Assembly (NCBI GenBank): GCA_001274695.2
Contig: LARU01000002.1
Location: forward strand, 1,736,001-1,800,000
DNA: 64,000 bases
Origin: Azoarcus sp. PA01
GTDB lineage: Bacteria > Pseudomonadota > Gammaproteobacteria > Burkholderiales > Rhodocyclaceae
Direction of reading: 5' to 3'
This document shows positions 45,877 through 55,347 of the stretch, one piece after another. The notes under the pieces were generated by a model. That model had not been told where the DNA came from and did no database searches. It was given only the letters and a program-made list of their open reading frames with translations. Numbering within the stretch: position 1 is the stretch's first letter; each line of letters begins with the position of its first letter. Both the position numbers and the translations under genes were made by a program.

Positions 45877-46545
45877 TCACTCCGTCCTTTCGTCAGGCGG
45901 TTCGACGCCACCGCTGCGCACGATTGCCGGCAAGGCATCGGGACTGCGGCGCTCCGCGGGGAGCTTCGCGATGCCGGCGAGGTCCGGGAGGCGGTGCGCG
46001 ATGCCGACATGGCAGTCGATGCAGGTGCGCGTGCCGCTCGCGAGCGAAGTCGAATGCGCACGGTTCGCGCGCGGGCTCTGGCGCGTGAAGTCCATGTATT
46101 CGAACTTGTGACAGTTGCGGCATTCGAGCGAATCGTTCGCTTTCAGCCGCTTCCATTCGTTCGACGCGAGCTGCAGGCGCAGCGCCTCGAACTTTTCCGC
46201 TGTGTCGATCGTGCCGAAAAGCTTGCCCCAGACTTCTTTCGAAGCCTGCATCTTGCGCGCGATCTTCGACGTCCAGCGGTGCGGCACGTGGCAGTCCGGG
46301 CAGGTCGCGCGCACGCCGCTGCGGTTCGTGAAATGGATTGTGCCCTGCAGCTCCTGGTAGACGTTGTCGTGCATCTCGTGGCAGCTGGTGCAGAACGTTT
46401 CGGTGTTCGTCGCTTCGAGAGCCGTGTTGAACGCACCCCAGAACATGACGCCGCCGATGAAGCCGCCGATCGTCAGGAAACCGAGGCTGTAATGGACCGC
46501 AGGGCGCCGGATCACCTGCCAGTAACGGCGCAGCAGGCGGATCAT
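45877..46545 (-). CDS. napC: NapC, tetrahaem c-type cytochrome quinol dehydrogenase
   Basis: NapC passes electrons from membrane quinol to periplasmic NapB/NapA. The 222-residue protein has an N-terminal membrane anchor (about residues 19-40) and four CXXCH haem sites: CTSCH (from residue 52), CPDCH, CRNCH and CIDCH. Intervening family phrases include [16 protein letters not shown] and [10 protein letters not shown]. The last 20 residues (after [10 protein letters not shown]) are not conserved. ATG 46545 overlaps the napB stop by ATGA. A longer frame toward 46686 lies within napB and is not used. Confidence 0.95.
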   Translation of the reverse strand: MIRLLRRYWQVIRRPAVHYSLGFLTIGGFIGGVMFWGAFNTALEATNTETFCTSCHEMHDNVYQELQGTIHFTNRSGVRATCPDCHVPHRWTSKIARKMQASKEVWGKLFGTIDTAEKFEALRLQLASNEWKRLKANDSLECRNCHKFEYMDFTRQSPRANRAHSTSLASGTRTCIDCHVGIAHRLPDLAGIAKLPAERRSPDALPAIVRSGGVEPPDERTE

Positions 46546-47096
46546 CGTTGCTCCGGCTGGCGCGGCGACGCCGGCTCCGCTTCGCCGGGCGGCACTGAAG
46601 GCGAACTGCCGCGGCGCAGCATCGTTTCGACGTCGACGAAACGGTTGTCGACGAGCGGATTCACCGGCGCCTGCGGAACGTGGCACTGCAGGCAGAAGTA
46701 GCGCCGCGGCGACAGCTCGGCGAGGAAATTGCCGTCACGGTCCTGGAAGTGCGTGACGCTGATCATCGGCGCCTGGCTTTGCTCAGTGCGCGTGCGGGCA
46801 TGGCAGAACATGCAGCGGTTCGCGCTGCGGTCGAGCTGGTAGCCTTCGATCTTGTGCGGCACGACCGGCGGCTGCATCGCGTACGCGCGCGAGCGGCGCA
46901 CGTCGCTGTTGTCCGGGTTCGTGAGCGGCTGCGGCGTGGCCTCCTCGGGGATCGGAACGTTGCCGCGCATGCGGTCGTAATGGCCGGGCAGATCGGAAGG
47001 CACTAGCCGCTGCGCGAGCGTCGCGGCCGGCGCGAAGGCGAGAGCGGCGCACACGACGACGAGGCTGACGGGACGCATCACAGGAAGGGCGCGCAT
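46542..47096 (-). CDS. napB: NapB, dihaem cytochrome subunit of periplasmic nitrate reductase
   Basis: NapB transfers electrons to NapA. The 184-residue precursor has a signal peptide (about residues 1-28, ending LAQ) and the two haem-binding sites CMFCH and CLQCH. Additional haem-ligating histidines are likely in [11 protein letters not shown] and [11 protein letters not shown]. The last 30 residues are Pro/Glu-rich. ATG 47096 is supported by GGAG six bases upstream. It lies nine bases after napA. Confidence 0.95.
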   Translation of the reverse strand: MRALPVMRPVSLVVVCAALAFAPAATLAQRLVPSDLPGHYDRMRGNVPIPEEATPQPLTNPDNSDVRRSRAYAMQPPVVPHKIEGYQLDRSANRCMFCHARTRTEQSQAPMISVTHFQDRDGNFLAELSPRRYFCLQCHVPQAPVNPLVDNRFVDVETMLRRGSSPSVPPGEAEPASPRQPEQR

Positions 47097-47105
47097 TGCG
47101 TTCTC

Positions 47106-49598
47106 CTACGCCTTGCGGATGTTGATCGCGCATTTCTTGAAGTCGGTTTGCAGCGAAATCGGGCAGGTCGCGTCGAGCGTCACCTTGTTGATCAGCTGGC
47201 TCGCGTCGAACCACGGCACGAACACGAGGCCGGGCGGCGGCTTGTCCCGCCCGCGCGTCTCGACGCGGGTCTTCATCGCGCCCCGCCGCGACACCAGCTC
47301 GACTGCGTCGCCGCGGCGAAGGCCGAGCTTGCGGGCGTCCTCGGGGTGCATGAAGCACACCGCGTTCGGGACTGCGCGATGCAGCTCGGGCACGCGTCGC
47401 GTCATCGAGCCGGAATGCCAGTGCTCCAGCACGCGGCCGGTGCATAACCAGAACGGGTAGTCGTCGTCGGGCTCCTCGGCGGCGGGCTCGTACGGCAGCG
47501 CATAGAGGACCGCCTTGCCGTCCGCGTGGCCGTAGAAGCGCACCTCTTCGCCGGCCTTGACGTACGGATCGTAGCCTTCGCGGTAGCGCCAGCGCGTCTC
47601 GCGGCCGTTGACGACCGGCCAGCGCAGCCCGCGTGCTTCGTGATACAGGTCGAACGGCGCGAGGTCGTGGCCGTGGCCGCGGCCGAACTCGGCGTATTCC
47701 TCGAACAGGCCTTTCTGGATGTAGAAGCCGAAAGCTTCGGCTTCGTCGTTCAGGTAGCCGGACCCGATCTGCGAGTTCGGGAAGCGGTCGACGCTGCCGT
47801 TGCGAAAGAGCAGATCGAACAGCGTCTTGTCGCGGAACAAAGGCGCCTGGTCGAGCAGCTCCTTCGGCCACACTTCGTCCATGCGGAAGCGCTTCGAGAA
47901 TTCGGCGAGCTGCCACAGGTCCGAGCGCGCCTGCCCCGGCGCCTTGACGAGCTGGTGCCAGAACTGCGTGCGCCGCTCGGCGTTGCCGTACGCGCCTTCC
48001 TTCTCGACCCACATCGCGGTCGGCAGCACGAGGTCGGCGGCGAGCGTCGTCACGGTCGGGTAGGCATCCGAGACGACGATGAAGTTCTCCGGGTTGCGAT
48101 AGCCGGGATAAGCCTCTTCCATGATGTTCGGCGTCGCCTGCATGTTGTTGTTGCACATCACCCAGTACGCGTTGAGCTTGCCGTCCTTGAGCATGCGGTT
48201 CTGCAGCACCGCGTGGTAGCCCGGCTTGTCCGGGAGCGTGCCCGGGGGCAGCTTCCAGATGCGTTCGGCGCTCTGGCGGTGCTCGGGATTCGTCACGAGC
48301 ATGTCGGCCGGCAGGCGGTGCGAGAACGTGCCGACTTCGCGCGCGGTGCCGCACGCCGACGGCTGCCCGGTCAGCGAGAACGGGCCGTTGCCCGGCGCCG
48401 AGATCTTGCCGGTCAAGAGATGCAGGTTGTAGAGCAGGTGGCTGCACCACGTGCCGCGCGTGTGCTGGTTGAAACCCATCGTGAAGAACGACACGAGCTT
48501 CACCGCCGGGTCGGCGTACAGCGCGGCGAGCCGTTCGAGGCGCTCGCGCGGCACGTGCGACAGCTCGGCGACGGTGTCGAGGTCGTAGCGGCTGACGAAG
48601 GCCGCGTACTCGTCGAACGTGATCGGCTTGCCGCCGCCTGGGTCACCGACATTCTTCGCCTGCTGCAGCGGATGTTCGGGGCGTAGCCCGTAGCCGATGT
48701 CGGTGTTGCCGAGCATGAAGCGCGTGTGCCGGTTCACGAAATCGCGATTCACGCGGCCGCTGCGGATGATGTGATGCGCGATGTAGTTGAGGATCGCCAG
48801 GTCGGTCTGCGGCCGGAACGTCAGCGCGACGTCGGCGAGGTCGTAGCAGCGATGCTCGAACACCGACAGCACCGCGACTTTGACGTGCGGCGCCGACAGC
48901 CGGCGGTCGGTGACCCGGGTCCACAGGATCGGGTGCATCTCGGCCATGTTCGAACCCCACAGCACGAAAGCGTCGGCCTGCTCGATGTCGTCGTAGCAGC
49001 CCATCGGCTCGTCCATGCCGAAAGTGCGCATGAAGCCGGCGACTGCGGAAGCCATGCAGTGGCGCGCGTTCGGGTCAAGGTTGTTGGTGCGAAAACCGGC
49101 TTTCATCAGCTTCAGCGCGGCGTAGCCTTCCCAGATCGTCCATTGCCCCGAGCCGAACATCCCGACCGCGCTCGGGCCCTTGTCGCGCAGCGTCTTCTTG
49201 AACTGCGCGGCCATGACGTCGAACGCGCGCTCCCACGACACCGGCTGCAGTTCGCCGTTCTTGTCGTATTGTCCGTTCGTCTGGCGCAGCAGCGGCTCGG
49301 TGAGGCGGTCGGCGCCGTACATGATTTTCGACAGGAAATAGCCTTTCACGCAGTTGATGCCGCGGTTCACCTCGGCGTTGCTGTCGCCGTGCGTCGCGAC
49401 GACCTGGCCGTCCTTGACGCCGACATTGACGCCGCAGCCGACGCCGCAGAAACGGCACGGCGCCTTGTCCCATTTGAGCTGCGTCAGCGTCGCGTCGGTG
49501 ACGACGTTCTGGCCGAATGCGTCAGGCGGGATTCCGGCCGCGACGGCGGTCGCGGCAGCGGCCGAGTGCTTAATGAACTCCCGGCGGGTCAGTTTCAT
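47106..49598 (-). CDS. napA: NapA, catalytic subunit of periplasmic nitrate reductase
   Basis: NapA reduces nitrate to nitrite in the periplasm. The 830-residue precursor has a twin-arginine signal ([19 protein letters not shown]), one 4Fe-4S cluster bound by C48, C51, C55 and C83, and the molybdenum-ligating Cys181 in NARHCMASA. The bis-MGD binding regions are recognisable, for example [23 protein letters not shown] sequence near residue 400 and the final [14 protein letters not shown]. Length matches the family. The start is preceded by napD overlapping by 29 bases. Molybdenum is supplied by the modABC genes at the window's left end or other uptake systems. Confidence 0.97.
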   Translation of the reverse strand: MKLTRREFIKHSAAAATAVAAGIPPDAFGQNVVTDATLTQLKWDKAPCRFCGVGCGVNVGVKDGQVVATHGDSNAEVNRGINCVKGYFLSKIMYGADRLTEPLLRQTNGQYDKNGELQPVSWERAFDVMAAQFKKTLRDKGPSAVGMFGSGQWTIWEGYAALKLMKAGFRTNNLDPNARHCMASAVAGFMRTFGMDEPMGCYDDIEQADAFVLWGSNMAEMHPILWTRVTDRRLSAPHVKVAVLSVFEHRCYDLADVALTFRPQTDLAILNYIAHHIIRSGRVNRDFVNRHTRFMLGNTDIGYGLRPEHPLQQAKNVGDPGGGKPITFDEYAAFVSRYDLDTVAELSHVPRERLERLAALYADPAVKLVSFFTMGFNQHTRGTWCSHLLYNLHLLTGKISAPGNGPFSLTGQPSACGTAREVGTFSHRLPADMLVTNPEHRQSAERIWKLPPGTLPDKPGYHAVLQNRMLKDGKLNAYWVMCNNNMQATPNIMEEAYPGYRNPENFIVVSDAYPTVTTLAADLVLPTAMWVEKEGAYGNAERRTQFWHQLVKAPGQARSDLWQLAEFSKRFRMDEVWPKELLDQAPLFRDKTLFDLLFRNGSVDRFPNSQIGSGYLNDEAEAFGFYIQKGLFEEYAEFGRGHGHDLAPFDLYHEARGLRWPVVNGRETRWRYREGYDPYVKAGEEVRFYGHADGKAVLYALPYEPAAEEPDDDYPFWLCTGRVLEHWHSGSMTRRVPELHRAVPNAVCFMHPEDARKLGLRRGDAVELVSRRGAMKTRVETRGRDKPPPGLVFVPWFDASQLINKVTLDATCPISLQTDFKKCAINIRKA

Positions 49599-49896
49599 CG
49601 GACAACTCCTCTTCCATCGCGGCGGCGCTTTCGGCGTGCTGATAGACCAGCGCGACGTTCAGCACGCCGGGCAGCGCACGGATGCGGTCGATCAGCGCGA
49701 GCGTCGCTGCGGCGCTCGGGCATTCGCTGACGACGACCACCCGGTCGGCCGCAGCGGCCCGCACGTCGAGTCCCGGTATCGCGTCGATCGCTGCCGTAAC
49801 GCTCGCGGCGCAGTCCGGGCGCGCCTGCACGAGAATTCCGGCGATGTGCACTTCGCGCATCGCGGCGACTTCGGGTAGCGCGCTTGGCGGAGACAT
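49570..49896 (-). CDS. napD: NapD, cytoplasmic chaperone for NapA
   Basis: NapD binds the NapA Tat signal peptide and delays export until the cofactor is inserted. The 108-residue protein has the ferredoxin-like-fold pattern [42 protein letters not shown] and [19 protein letters not shown], then an acidic tail. ATG 49896 lies two bases past the napE stop; an internal ATG at 49860 (MREVHIAG) is also possible and would give the more usual length. Its 3' end overlaps the start of napA. Confidence 0.93.
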   Translation of the reverse strand: MSPPSALPEVAAMREVHIAGILVQARPDCAASVTAAIDAIPGLDVRAAAADRVVVVSECPSAAATLALIDRIRALPGVLNVALVYQHAESAAAMEEELSDETDPPGVH

Positions 49897-49898
49897 CA

Positions 49899-50087
49899 CT
49901 AGGCCGTCGGCAGCCGGCCGGACAGCAGCTGGTACATCCAGACGAGGAAACCGTAGCCGCCGACGACGATGACGGCGAGCACCGGTGCAGTAACGACGGC
50001 GAGGAACAGGAAGCTGCGCAGCTCTTCCTGCGGCGTCGAAGGCGGAGGAGCCGAGGAAGGCGTTTGCGATCCAGGCGATACAGGCAT
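49899..50087 (-). CDS. napE: NapE, small membrane protein of the nap operon
   Basis: A 62-residue protein with a Ser/Pro/Thr-rich N-terminus and one transmembrane helix (FLFLAVVTAPVLAVIVVGGYGF), ending VWMYQLLSG. The motif EELRSFLFLAVV is conserved in NapE. Its function is unknown. ATG 50087 has GGAG six bases upstream. It is the first gene of napEDABC; no convincing FNR or NarL box was seen in the 170 bases before it. Confidence 0.9.
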   Translation of the reverse strand: MPVSPGSQTPSSAPPPSTPQEELRSFLFLAVVTAPVLAVIVVGGYGFLVWMYQLLSGRLPTA

Positions 50088-50261
50088 GACGGTCTCCGGT
50101 AGCGGGTAACGGGATTCGTCGATGACGACAAAGCGTTGCGCCAGCAATCGACGGACCTGAGGCCCGATGCCGGCGGCGGCAGGCGCCGGCCGCCGGTGAT
50201 GACGCCGGAGCGGTAGGAACTGCAAAAAGCCGGTAAGTTTTCCCGCGGCGAGGCGCAGGGA

Positions 50262-50660
50262 TCAGGAGCCGGCCGGATCGACTCGCGCGCCTTTCTCGGT
50301 CAGCAGCGCGCGAAGAATCGAGCGATGGCAATGCGATTCGTCGGCGCAATAGCAGCCGACGGAAAAGTTCGCACTGTGCGACAGGGCCGCGAGCACGTCG
50401 AGCGAGCGGCTGTTGTCGGGCGTCGTCATCTCGGCGCGGTAGTGTTTCGCGAAAGCATGCCAGTCGGCGGGCGTGACGGCATGGTGCGCCATTTTCATCG
50501 TCGCGACGCTCGGCGCGAGGTTCGGATACCAGACGTCGTACCAGTCGCGCGACGCGAACTCGGTTTTCGGCACGCCGCGCGGCGGGCGGCGCACCGTCCC
50601 GATGCGCAGCCCTTCCTCGGTGGCGCGCGGCGTGCCGAGCCGCACGATACGAACGACCAT
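50262..50660 (-). CDS. DUF488 family protein
   Basis: A 132-residue protein starting MVVRIVRLGTPRATEEGLRI, with the family pattern GVPKTEFASRDWYDVWYPNL and NFSVGCYCADESHCHRSIL. The C-x-C-x5-H/C arrangement near the C-terminus is the diagnostic DUF488 feature. The biochemical role is not established. ATG 50660 gives the usual length; the frame upstream to 50759 is Arg/Ala-rich and has no similarity. Confidence 0.8.
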   Translation of the reverse strand: MVVRIVRLGTPRATEEGLRIGTVRRPPRGVPKTEFASRDWYDVWYPNLAPSVATMKMAHHAVTPADWHAFAKHYRAEMTTPDNSRSLDVLAALSHSANFSVGCYCADESHCHRSILRALLTEKGARVDPAGS

Positions 50661-50721
50661 CGCTGCCTCCTCGTGTGTTGCCGGGAAGCTCGCCGGCGGG
50701 CGGGCGGCCCCGCGGCGAGCT

Positions 50722-51510
50722 TCACCGTTCCTTATAGACGAGCCTGACTTCGTCGGCACCGTGCAGCCGTTCGAGGCGGCGCACGGTGAAGTGGCCGCGG
50801 GCCATGTCCTGGAAGTGGTCGATGAACAAAGTGTTGATCACCGCGCCGCCAAGCGCGCCGACGACCGGCACGGCCTGTGCGGCGACTTTCTGCGAAACGG
50901 TGATCGAAAAACGCGACGCGACCTGGGTGATGAGCTGCACGATCGCCGGCGCGCCGCGGGCGATCGTGCCCTGCTGCGCGGCGTATCGCGCCGCTTCGGA
51001 GACCGCTTTCGCCATCGCCGCGCGCGCCGCGAAGTATCCGGTTTCGGCGGCGTCGTCCTGGCCGGATTTCCCGCCCAGCGCGAGCACCTGGATGCACTGC
51101 AGGCGCGCTTCGGCCGAACCGAGGTCTTCGCCTTCGCTGCGCGCGATCTCGGCGATCGAGCGCAGCATGATCGTCGTCGACAGCGGCAGCTCGATCGCCA
51201 GCGCCGCGAGGCCGAACGCGCCGCCCGCCGCGCCGGTCGTCCCGACTGCGAGCTTGTGCCAGCGGTTCGAGGTCGTCGACGTCGTCTCGGCCGGTTCGCG
51301 CTCGAGCGTGCGCAACGCGACGTCGAGCGCGCTCTCGATCGCCTTGCGCGTCGCGTTCATCACTGCCGTGTTCCAGCTCTTCGGCAGCATCGCGAAGCCG
51401 CGCTCGATCGGCGAGCCGACGACGTCGCTGATGCGCGCGGCCAGCCCGGGGTTCTCGAGCAGCGCGCGCGCCTGGCGCAGGTCTTCGAGGTCAGCGGCGG
51501 TCAGTCCCAT
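50722..51510 (-). CDS. EcsC family protein
   Basis: A 262-residue protein with the EcsC pattern: NPGLAARISDVVGSPIERGF, LPKSWNTAVMNATRKAIESA, a glycine-rich amphipathic stretch TTGAAGGAFGLAALAIELPL, and a C-terminal PVVGALGGAVINTLFIDHFQ with DMARGHF. EcsC is named from a Bacillus ABC transporter operon, but the family has no assigned activity and no transporter is adjacent here. Its start is divergent from the methyltransferase gene. Confidence 0.78.
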   Translation of the reverse strand: MGLTAADLEDLRQARALLENPGLAARISDVVGSPIERGFAMLPKSWNTAVMNATRKAIESALDVALRTLEREPAETTSTTSNRWHKLAVGTTGAAGGAFGLAALAIELPLSTTIMLRSIAEIARSEGEDLGSAEARLQCIQVLALGGKSGQDDAAETGYFAARAAMAKAVSEAARYAAQQGTIARGAPAIVQLITQVASRFSITVSQKVAAQAVPVVGALGGAVINTLFIDHFQDMARGHFTVRRLERLHGADEVRLVYKER

Positions 51511-51716
51511 GCGTGGCTCCGGTATCGAAGGTCAGAGGGGCGGCGGGGAAGACGGTTCCCTCCCGGGCCCCCGGCACGCGTGGCGCGTTGCGTCGGTTTG
51601 CGCGGCAGTTTATCTTCGCAGGCTTTGCCGTTTCCCGATACGAGCCCGAAGATGCCGATGAAACCCGTGCAGCTTTTCCGCGCAAACCCCGGCGCCGGTG
51701 CTGCGAAGTGCCGCCC

Positions 51717-52946
51717 ATGAGCGTGCAGCTCGAACTCGGCCTGCGCGACGTGGCCGCGCTCGGCCAGGTGTTCACGCCCGAGCCGGTCGTGCAGGCGATG
51801 CTCGCGCTGCGGCGCAATCGCGGTCGGGTGCTCGAGCCGGCGTGCGGCGACGGCGCGTTCCTGCGCCACTTGCCCGGCGCGGTGGGTATCGAGTTCGACC
51901 GCACGCATTGCCCGCCGGGCGCGCTGAACGAGGACTTTTTCGCCTATCCGGTCGCCGAGCGCTTCGACACGATCATCGGCAATCCGCCTTACGTGCGCTT
52001 CCAGGACATTCCGCCGGCAACGCGACGGCTGCTGCACGCGGAACATTTCGACGGGCGCTCGAACCTGTACCTGTTCTTCATCGAGAAGTGCGTGCGCCAT
52101 CTCGCGCCGGGCGGCGAGCTGATTTTCATCACGCCGCGCGATTTCCTCAAGGGGACGTCGGCAGTGAAGCTCAACCGGCTGCTGTTCGCTGCCGGCACGA
52201 TCACCGACGCGATCGAACTGGGCGACGCGCGGGTGTTCGACGACGCGGTGCCGAACTGCCTGATCTGGCGCTTCGAGAAGGACTGCTTCGTGCGCGACAT
52301 GCGCTATGCGCAGATCGGCGTCGCCGACCGGCTTGCCGCGGCGCTCGCCGCGCCGCGCTGGCAGGCTCGCCACCTCGTCGAATGCGCCGGCCACCTGATG
52401 TTCGCGCGCGGCGACTATCCGCTGCGGCTGTCGGACGTCGCGTTCGTCAAAGTCGGCGCGGTGTCCGGCGCGGACGACCTGTATGCGGGCGCGGCGGGCG
52501 CAAACCGCGATTTCGTCTGCTCGGCGACGCTCCGGACCGGCGAGACGCGGCGCATGCTGTGGATCGCGCCCGGTGATCCGCCGCCGCCGGCGCTGCTCGC
52601 CCACAAGGCGCGGCTGATCGCGCGGCGCGTCCAGCCTTTCGACGAGTCGAACTGGTGGCACTGGGGGCGCGGCTACCATCAGTCGGAGCAGCCGCGGGTG
52701 TACGTCAATGGCCGCACCCGCACGCCGCGGCCGTTTTTCCTGCACGCCTGCCGCCATTACGACGGCGCGGTGCTGGCGGTTTTCCCGCGCCGCGCGGACA
52801 TCGACCTCGCGGCGTTCCGCGACGCGCTGAACGATGTCGACTGGGCCGATCTGGGTTTCGTCTGCGATGGCCGCTTCCTGTTTTCGCAGCGCAGCCTCGA
52901 AAACGCGCCGCTGCCGGAGCACTTCCGGGCGTTCGCCGCGGTCTGA
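51717..52946 (+). CDS. Orphan N6-adenine DNA methyltransferase (Eco57I/TaqI-like)
   Basis: A 409-residue gamma-type adenine methyltransferase. GQVFTPEPVVQAMLAL is the FTP motif X, VLEPACGDGAFL (about residues 38-49) is the SAM-binding motif I, and IIGNPPYVRFQDIP (NPPY at 89-92) is the catalytic motif IV. The C-terminal half is likely the target-recognition region (SDVAFVKVGAVSGADDLYAG is typical). No restriction endonuclease or specificity gene is near, so it is either an orphan or a regulatory methylase. The ATG at 51717 was chosen; the frame is open upstream to 51513. Confidence 0.82.
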   Translation: MSVQLELGLRDVAALGQVFTPEPVVQAMLALRRNRGRVLEPACGDGAFLRHLPGAVGIEFDRTHCPPGALNEDFFAYPVAERFDTIIGNPPYVRFQDIPPATRRLLHAEHFDGRSNLYLFFIEKCVRHLAPGGELIFITPRDFLKGTSAVKLNRLLFAAGTITDAIELGDARVFDDAVPNCLIWRFEKDCFVRDMRYAQIGVADRLAAALAAPRWQARHLVECAGHLMFARGDYPLRLSDVAFVKVGAVSGADDLYAGAAGANRDFVCSATLRTGETRRMLWIAPGDPPPPALLAHKARLIARRVQPFDESNWWHWGRGYHQSEQPRVYVNGRTRTPRPFFLHACRHYDGAVLAVFPRRADIDLAAFRDALNDVDWADLGFVCDGRFLFSQRSLENAPLPEHFRAFAAV

Positions 52947-53040
52947 GTGGCGTGGGAGCGCGCCACGCCGGCTGGTGTAATATTGGTTGCAATTCACTTG
53001 CCGCGGCACGTCCGCCTGCGGACTTTCCCGAGAAAAGCTC

Positions 53041-54336
53041 ATGGTTCCTCATCTGACTACCGCGCTGACCGGCCCGCTTTTGGAACTGGAAAAGCGCTTC
53101 CTCGACCATGCGACCGAAATCGAACGCTGGATGCGCGTGCAGTGGCAGGATCACCTGCCGCCGTTCTACGGCTCGACGGATCTGCGCAACTCCGGATTCA
53201 AGCTCGCGCCGGTCGACCTGAACCTGTTCCCGGGCGGCTTCAACAACCTCAATGACGCTTTCATGCCGCTGTGCGTGCAGGCGGCGCAGGCGGCGATCGA
53301 GCGCATCTGCCCCGATGCGCGGCAGTTGCTGCTGATCCCGGAAAACCACACGCGCAACCAGTTCTACCTGCAGAACGTCGCGAAGCTGGTGTCGGTGCTG
53401 CAGCTCACCGGGCTCGACGTGCGCCTCGGCTCACTGCTGCCCGAAATCACAGCGCCAACGACGCTCGAACTGGCGAACGGCAGCACGCTGACGCTCGAGC
53501 CGCTCGAGCGGCACGGCGCGCGCCTCGGCCTTGCGGGCTTCGAGCCGTGCGCGGTGCTGCTGAACAACGACCTGTCGGGCGGCGTGCCGGCGATCCTCAA
53601 GGGACTCGACGACCAGTGGCTGATCCCGCCGCTGCATGCGGGCTGGCACGTGCGCCGCAAGTCGATCCACGCCGCCGTCTATGATCGCGTCGCGCGCGAT
53701 TTCGCGTCGGTCATCGGCATCGACCCGTGGCGCATCAACCCCGAATTCGGCGTGTGCAGCCAGATCGACTTCCACGAACGCGCCGGCGAGGAACGCCTCG
53801 CCGACGAGGTCGACACGCTGCTCACGCGCATCCGCGAGAAATACCGCGAATACGAAGTCACCGAGACGCCGTTCGTCGTCGTCAAGGCCGATGCCGGCAC
53901 TTACGGCATGGGCGTGATGACGGTGCGGGACGCGTCCGAAGTGCGCGGCCTGAACCGCCGCCAGCGCAACAAGATGAGCGTCGTCAAGGAAGGCCTCGAG
54001 GTGCACGAAGTCATCATCCAGGAAGGCGTGCATACGTTCGAGACCGTCGACGACGCGGTCGCCGAGCCGGTCGTCTACATGATGGACCACTACGTCGTGG
54101 GCGGCTTCTACCGCGTCCACACCGAGCGCGCGCGCGACGAGAACCTCAACGCGCCGGGCATGCACTTCAAGCCGCTGGCGTTCGAGACCTGCTGCTCGCT
54201 GCCGGACTGCCGCCAGGGGCCGGACGCGGCGCCGAACCGCTTCTACGCGTACGGGGTCGTCGCCCGGCTCGCGCTGCTCGCGGCGTCGATCGAGATCGAG
54301 GAAACGATGCCGGCCGAAGCCGAGCTGGCGGCGTGA
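53041..54336 (+). CDS. gshA: Glutamate-cysteine ligase, proteobacterial GshA type
   Basis: GshA makes gamma-glutamylcysteine, the first step of glutathione synthesis. This 431-residue protein is of the beta/Acidithiobacillus-type GshA family, which differs from the E. coli enzyme. Typical segments: NSGFKLAPVDLNLFPGGFNN, LLLIPENHTRNQFYLQNVAK, VVVKADAGTYGMGVMTV and EVIIQEGVHTFETV, with MMDHYVVGGFYRVH. ATG 53041 is favoured; an extension to 52987 lacks similarity. The stop is followed directly by the gshB ATG. Confidence 0.93.
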   Translation: MVPHLTTALTGPLLELEKRFLDHATEIERWMRVQWQDHLPPFYGSTDLRNSGFKLAPVDLNLFPGGFNNLNDAFMPLCVQAAQAAIERICPDARQLLLIPENHTRNQFYLQNVAKLVSVLQLTGLDVRLGSLLPEITAPTTLELANGSTLTLEPLERHGARLGLAGFEPCAVLLNNDLSGGVPAILKGLDDQWLIPPLHAGWHVRRKSIHAAVYDRVARDFASVIGIDPWRINPEFGVCSQIDFHERAGEERLADEVDTLLTRIREKYREYEVTETPFVVVKADAGTYGMGVMTVRDASEVRGLNRRQRNKMSVVKEGLEVHEVIIQEGVHTFETVDDAVAEPVVYMMDHYVVGGFYRVHTERARDENLNAPGMHFKPLAFETCCSLPDCRQGPDAAPNRFYAYGVVARLALLAASIEIEETMPAEAELAA

Positions 54337-55347
54337 ATGAACCATCCCGATCGAATTCCGGGCGAGCGCGCGGTGCCTGAGCCGAAAGTGCAGCCGTCGC
54401 GTCCGCTGGACCTCGCCTTCATCCTCGACCCGCTGCATGGCCTCAAGGCCTACAAGGATTCGAGCATCGCGATGATGCGCGAAGCCGCGGCGCGCGGCCA
54501 TCGCGTATCGGCGATCCAGCGCGAGGCGCTGACCTGGCGCGAAGGCGTGGTCGCCGCGCGCAGCCACGCGATCCACACCCGGGCCGACGAGCGCGGCTGG
54601 TACGAAGCGGGCGACGAGGCGTCGCTGCCGCTCGCCGCGTTCGACGCGGTCGTGATGCGCCAGGACCCGCCGTTCGACTTCGAATACATCACCGCGTCCT
54701 GGCTGCTCGAACGCGCCGTCGCCGGCGGGGCGCGCGTCTTCAACGATCCGCGCGCGATCCGCGACCATTCGGAGAAGATCGCGATCACCGAATTCCCGCA
54801 GTTCACCGCGACGACGCTGGTCGCGCGCGACGCGGCCGACATCGACGCGTTCATCGACGAGCTCGGCGACGTGATCCTCAAGCCGCTCGACGGCATGGGC
54901 GGCAGCCAGATCTTCCGCGTGACGGCTTCCGATCCGAACCGCAACGTCATCGTCGAGACGCTGACGCACGAAGGCCGCCGTACGATCATGGCGCAGCGCT
55001 ATCTGCCGGCGATCGCCGACGGCGACAAGCGCGTGCTGATCATCGGCGGCGAAGTCGTGCCGTATGCGCTCGCGCGCATTCCGAAGCCCGGCGAGACGCG
55101 CGGCAACCTCGCTGCCGGCGGACGCGGCGTGGCGATGCCGCTGACCGAGCGCGAGCGCGAGATCGCCGAATTCCTCGCGCCGGTCCTGTGGCAGCGCGGC
55201 CTGATGGTCGTCGGCCTCGACGTCATCGGCGGCCACCTGACCGAAATCAACGTCACGAGCCCGACGTGCTTCGTCGAGATCGCCGCGCAGACCGGTTTTT
55301 CGGTCGCCGGGCTGTTCGTCGACAAGCTCGAACAGGCCTGCGCCTGA
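54337..55347 (+). CDS. gshB: Glutathione synthetase GshB
   Basis: GshB adds glycine to gamma-glutamylcysteine, an ATP-grasp reaction. The 336-residue protein has LAFILDPLHGLKAYKDSSIA, VMRQDPPFDFEYITASWLLE, the glycine-rich ATP-binding ILKPLDGMGGSQIFRV, and IEVNVTSPT-like ITEINVTSPTCFVEI near the C-terminus, all family hallmarks. The N-terminus is about 20 residues longer than E. coli GshB. It abuts gshA with no gap (TGA-ATG) and overlaps apbE as TGATG. Confidence 0.95.
   Translation: MNHPDRIPGERAVPEPKVQPSRPLDLAFILDPLHGLKAYKDSSIAMMREAAARGHRVSAIQREALTWREGVVAARSHAIHTRADERGWYEAGDEASLPLAAFDAVVMRQDPPFDFEYITASWLLERAVAGGARVFNDPRAIRDHSEKIAITEFPQFTATTLVARDAADIDAFIDELGDVILKPLDGMGGSQIFRVTASDPNRNVIVETLTHEGRRTIMAQRYLPAIADGDKRVLIIGGEVVPYALARIPKPGETRGNLAAGGRGVAMPLTEREREIAEFLAPVLWQRGLMVVGLDVIGGHLTEINVTSPTCFVEIAAQTGFSVAGLFVDKLEQACA

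Noticed and set aside
50088..50261. FNR or NarL site upstream of napE
   Set aside because: The best match (TCGATGACGACAAA) agrees at only seven of ten FNR positions and is no better than chance in this sequence.
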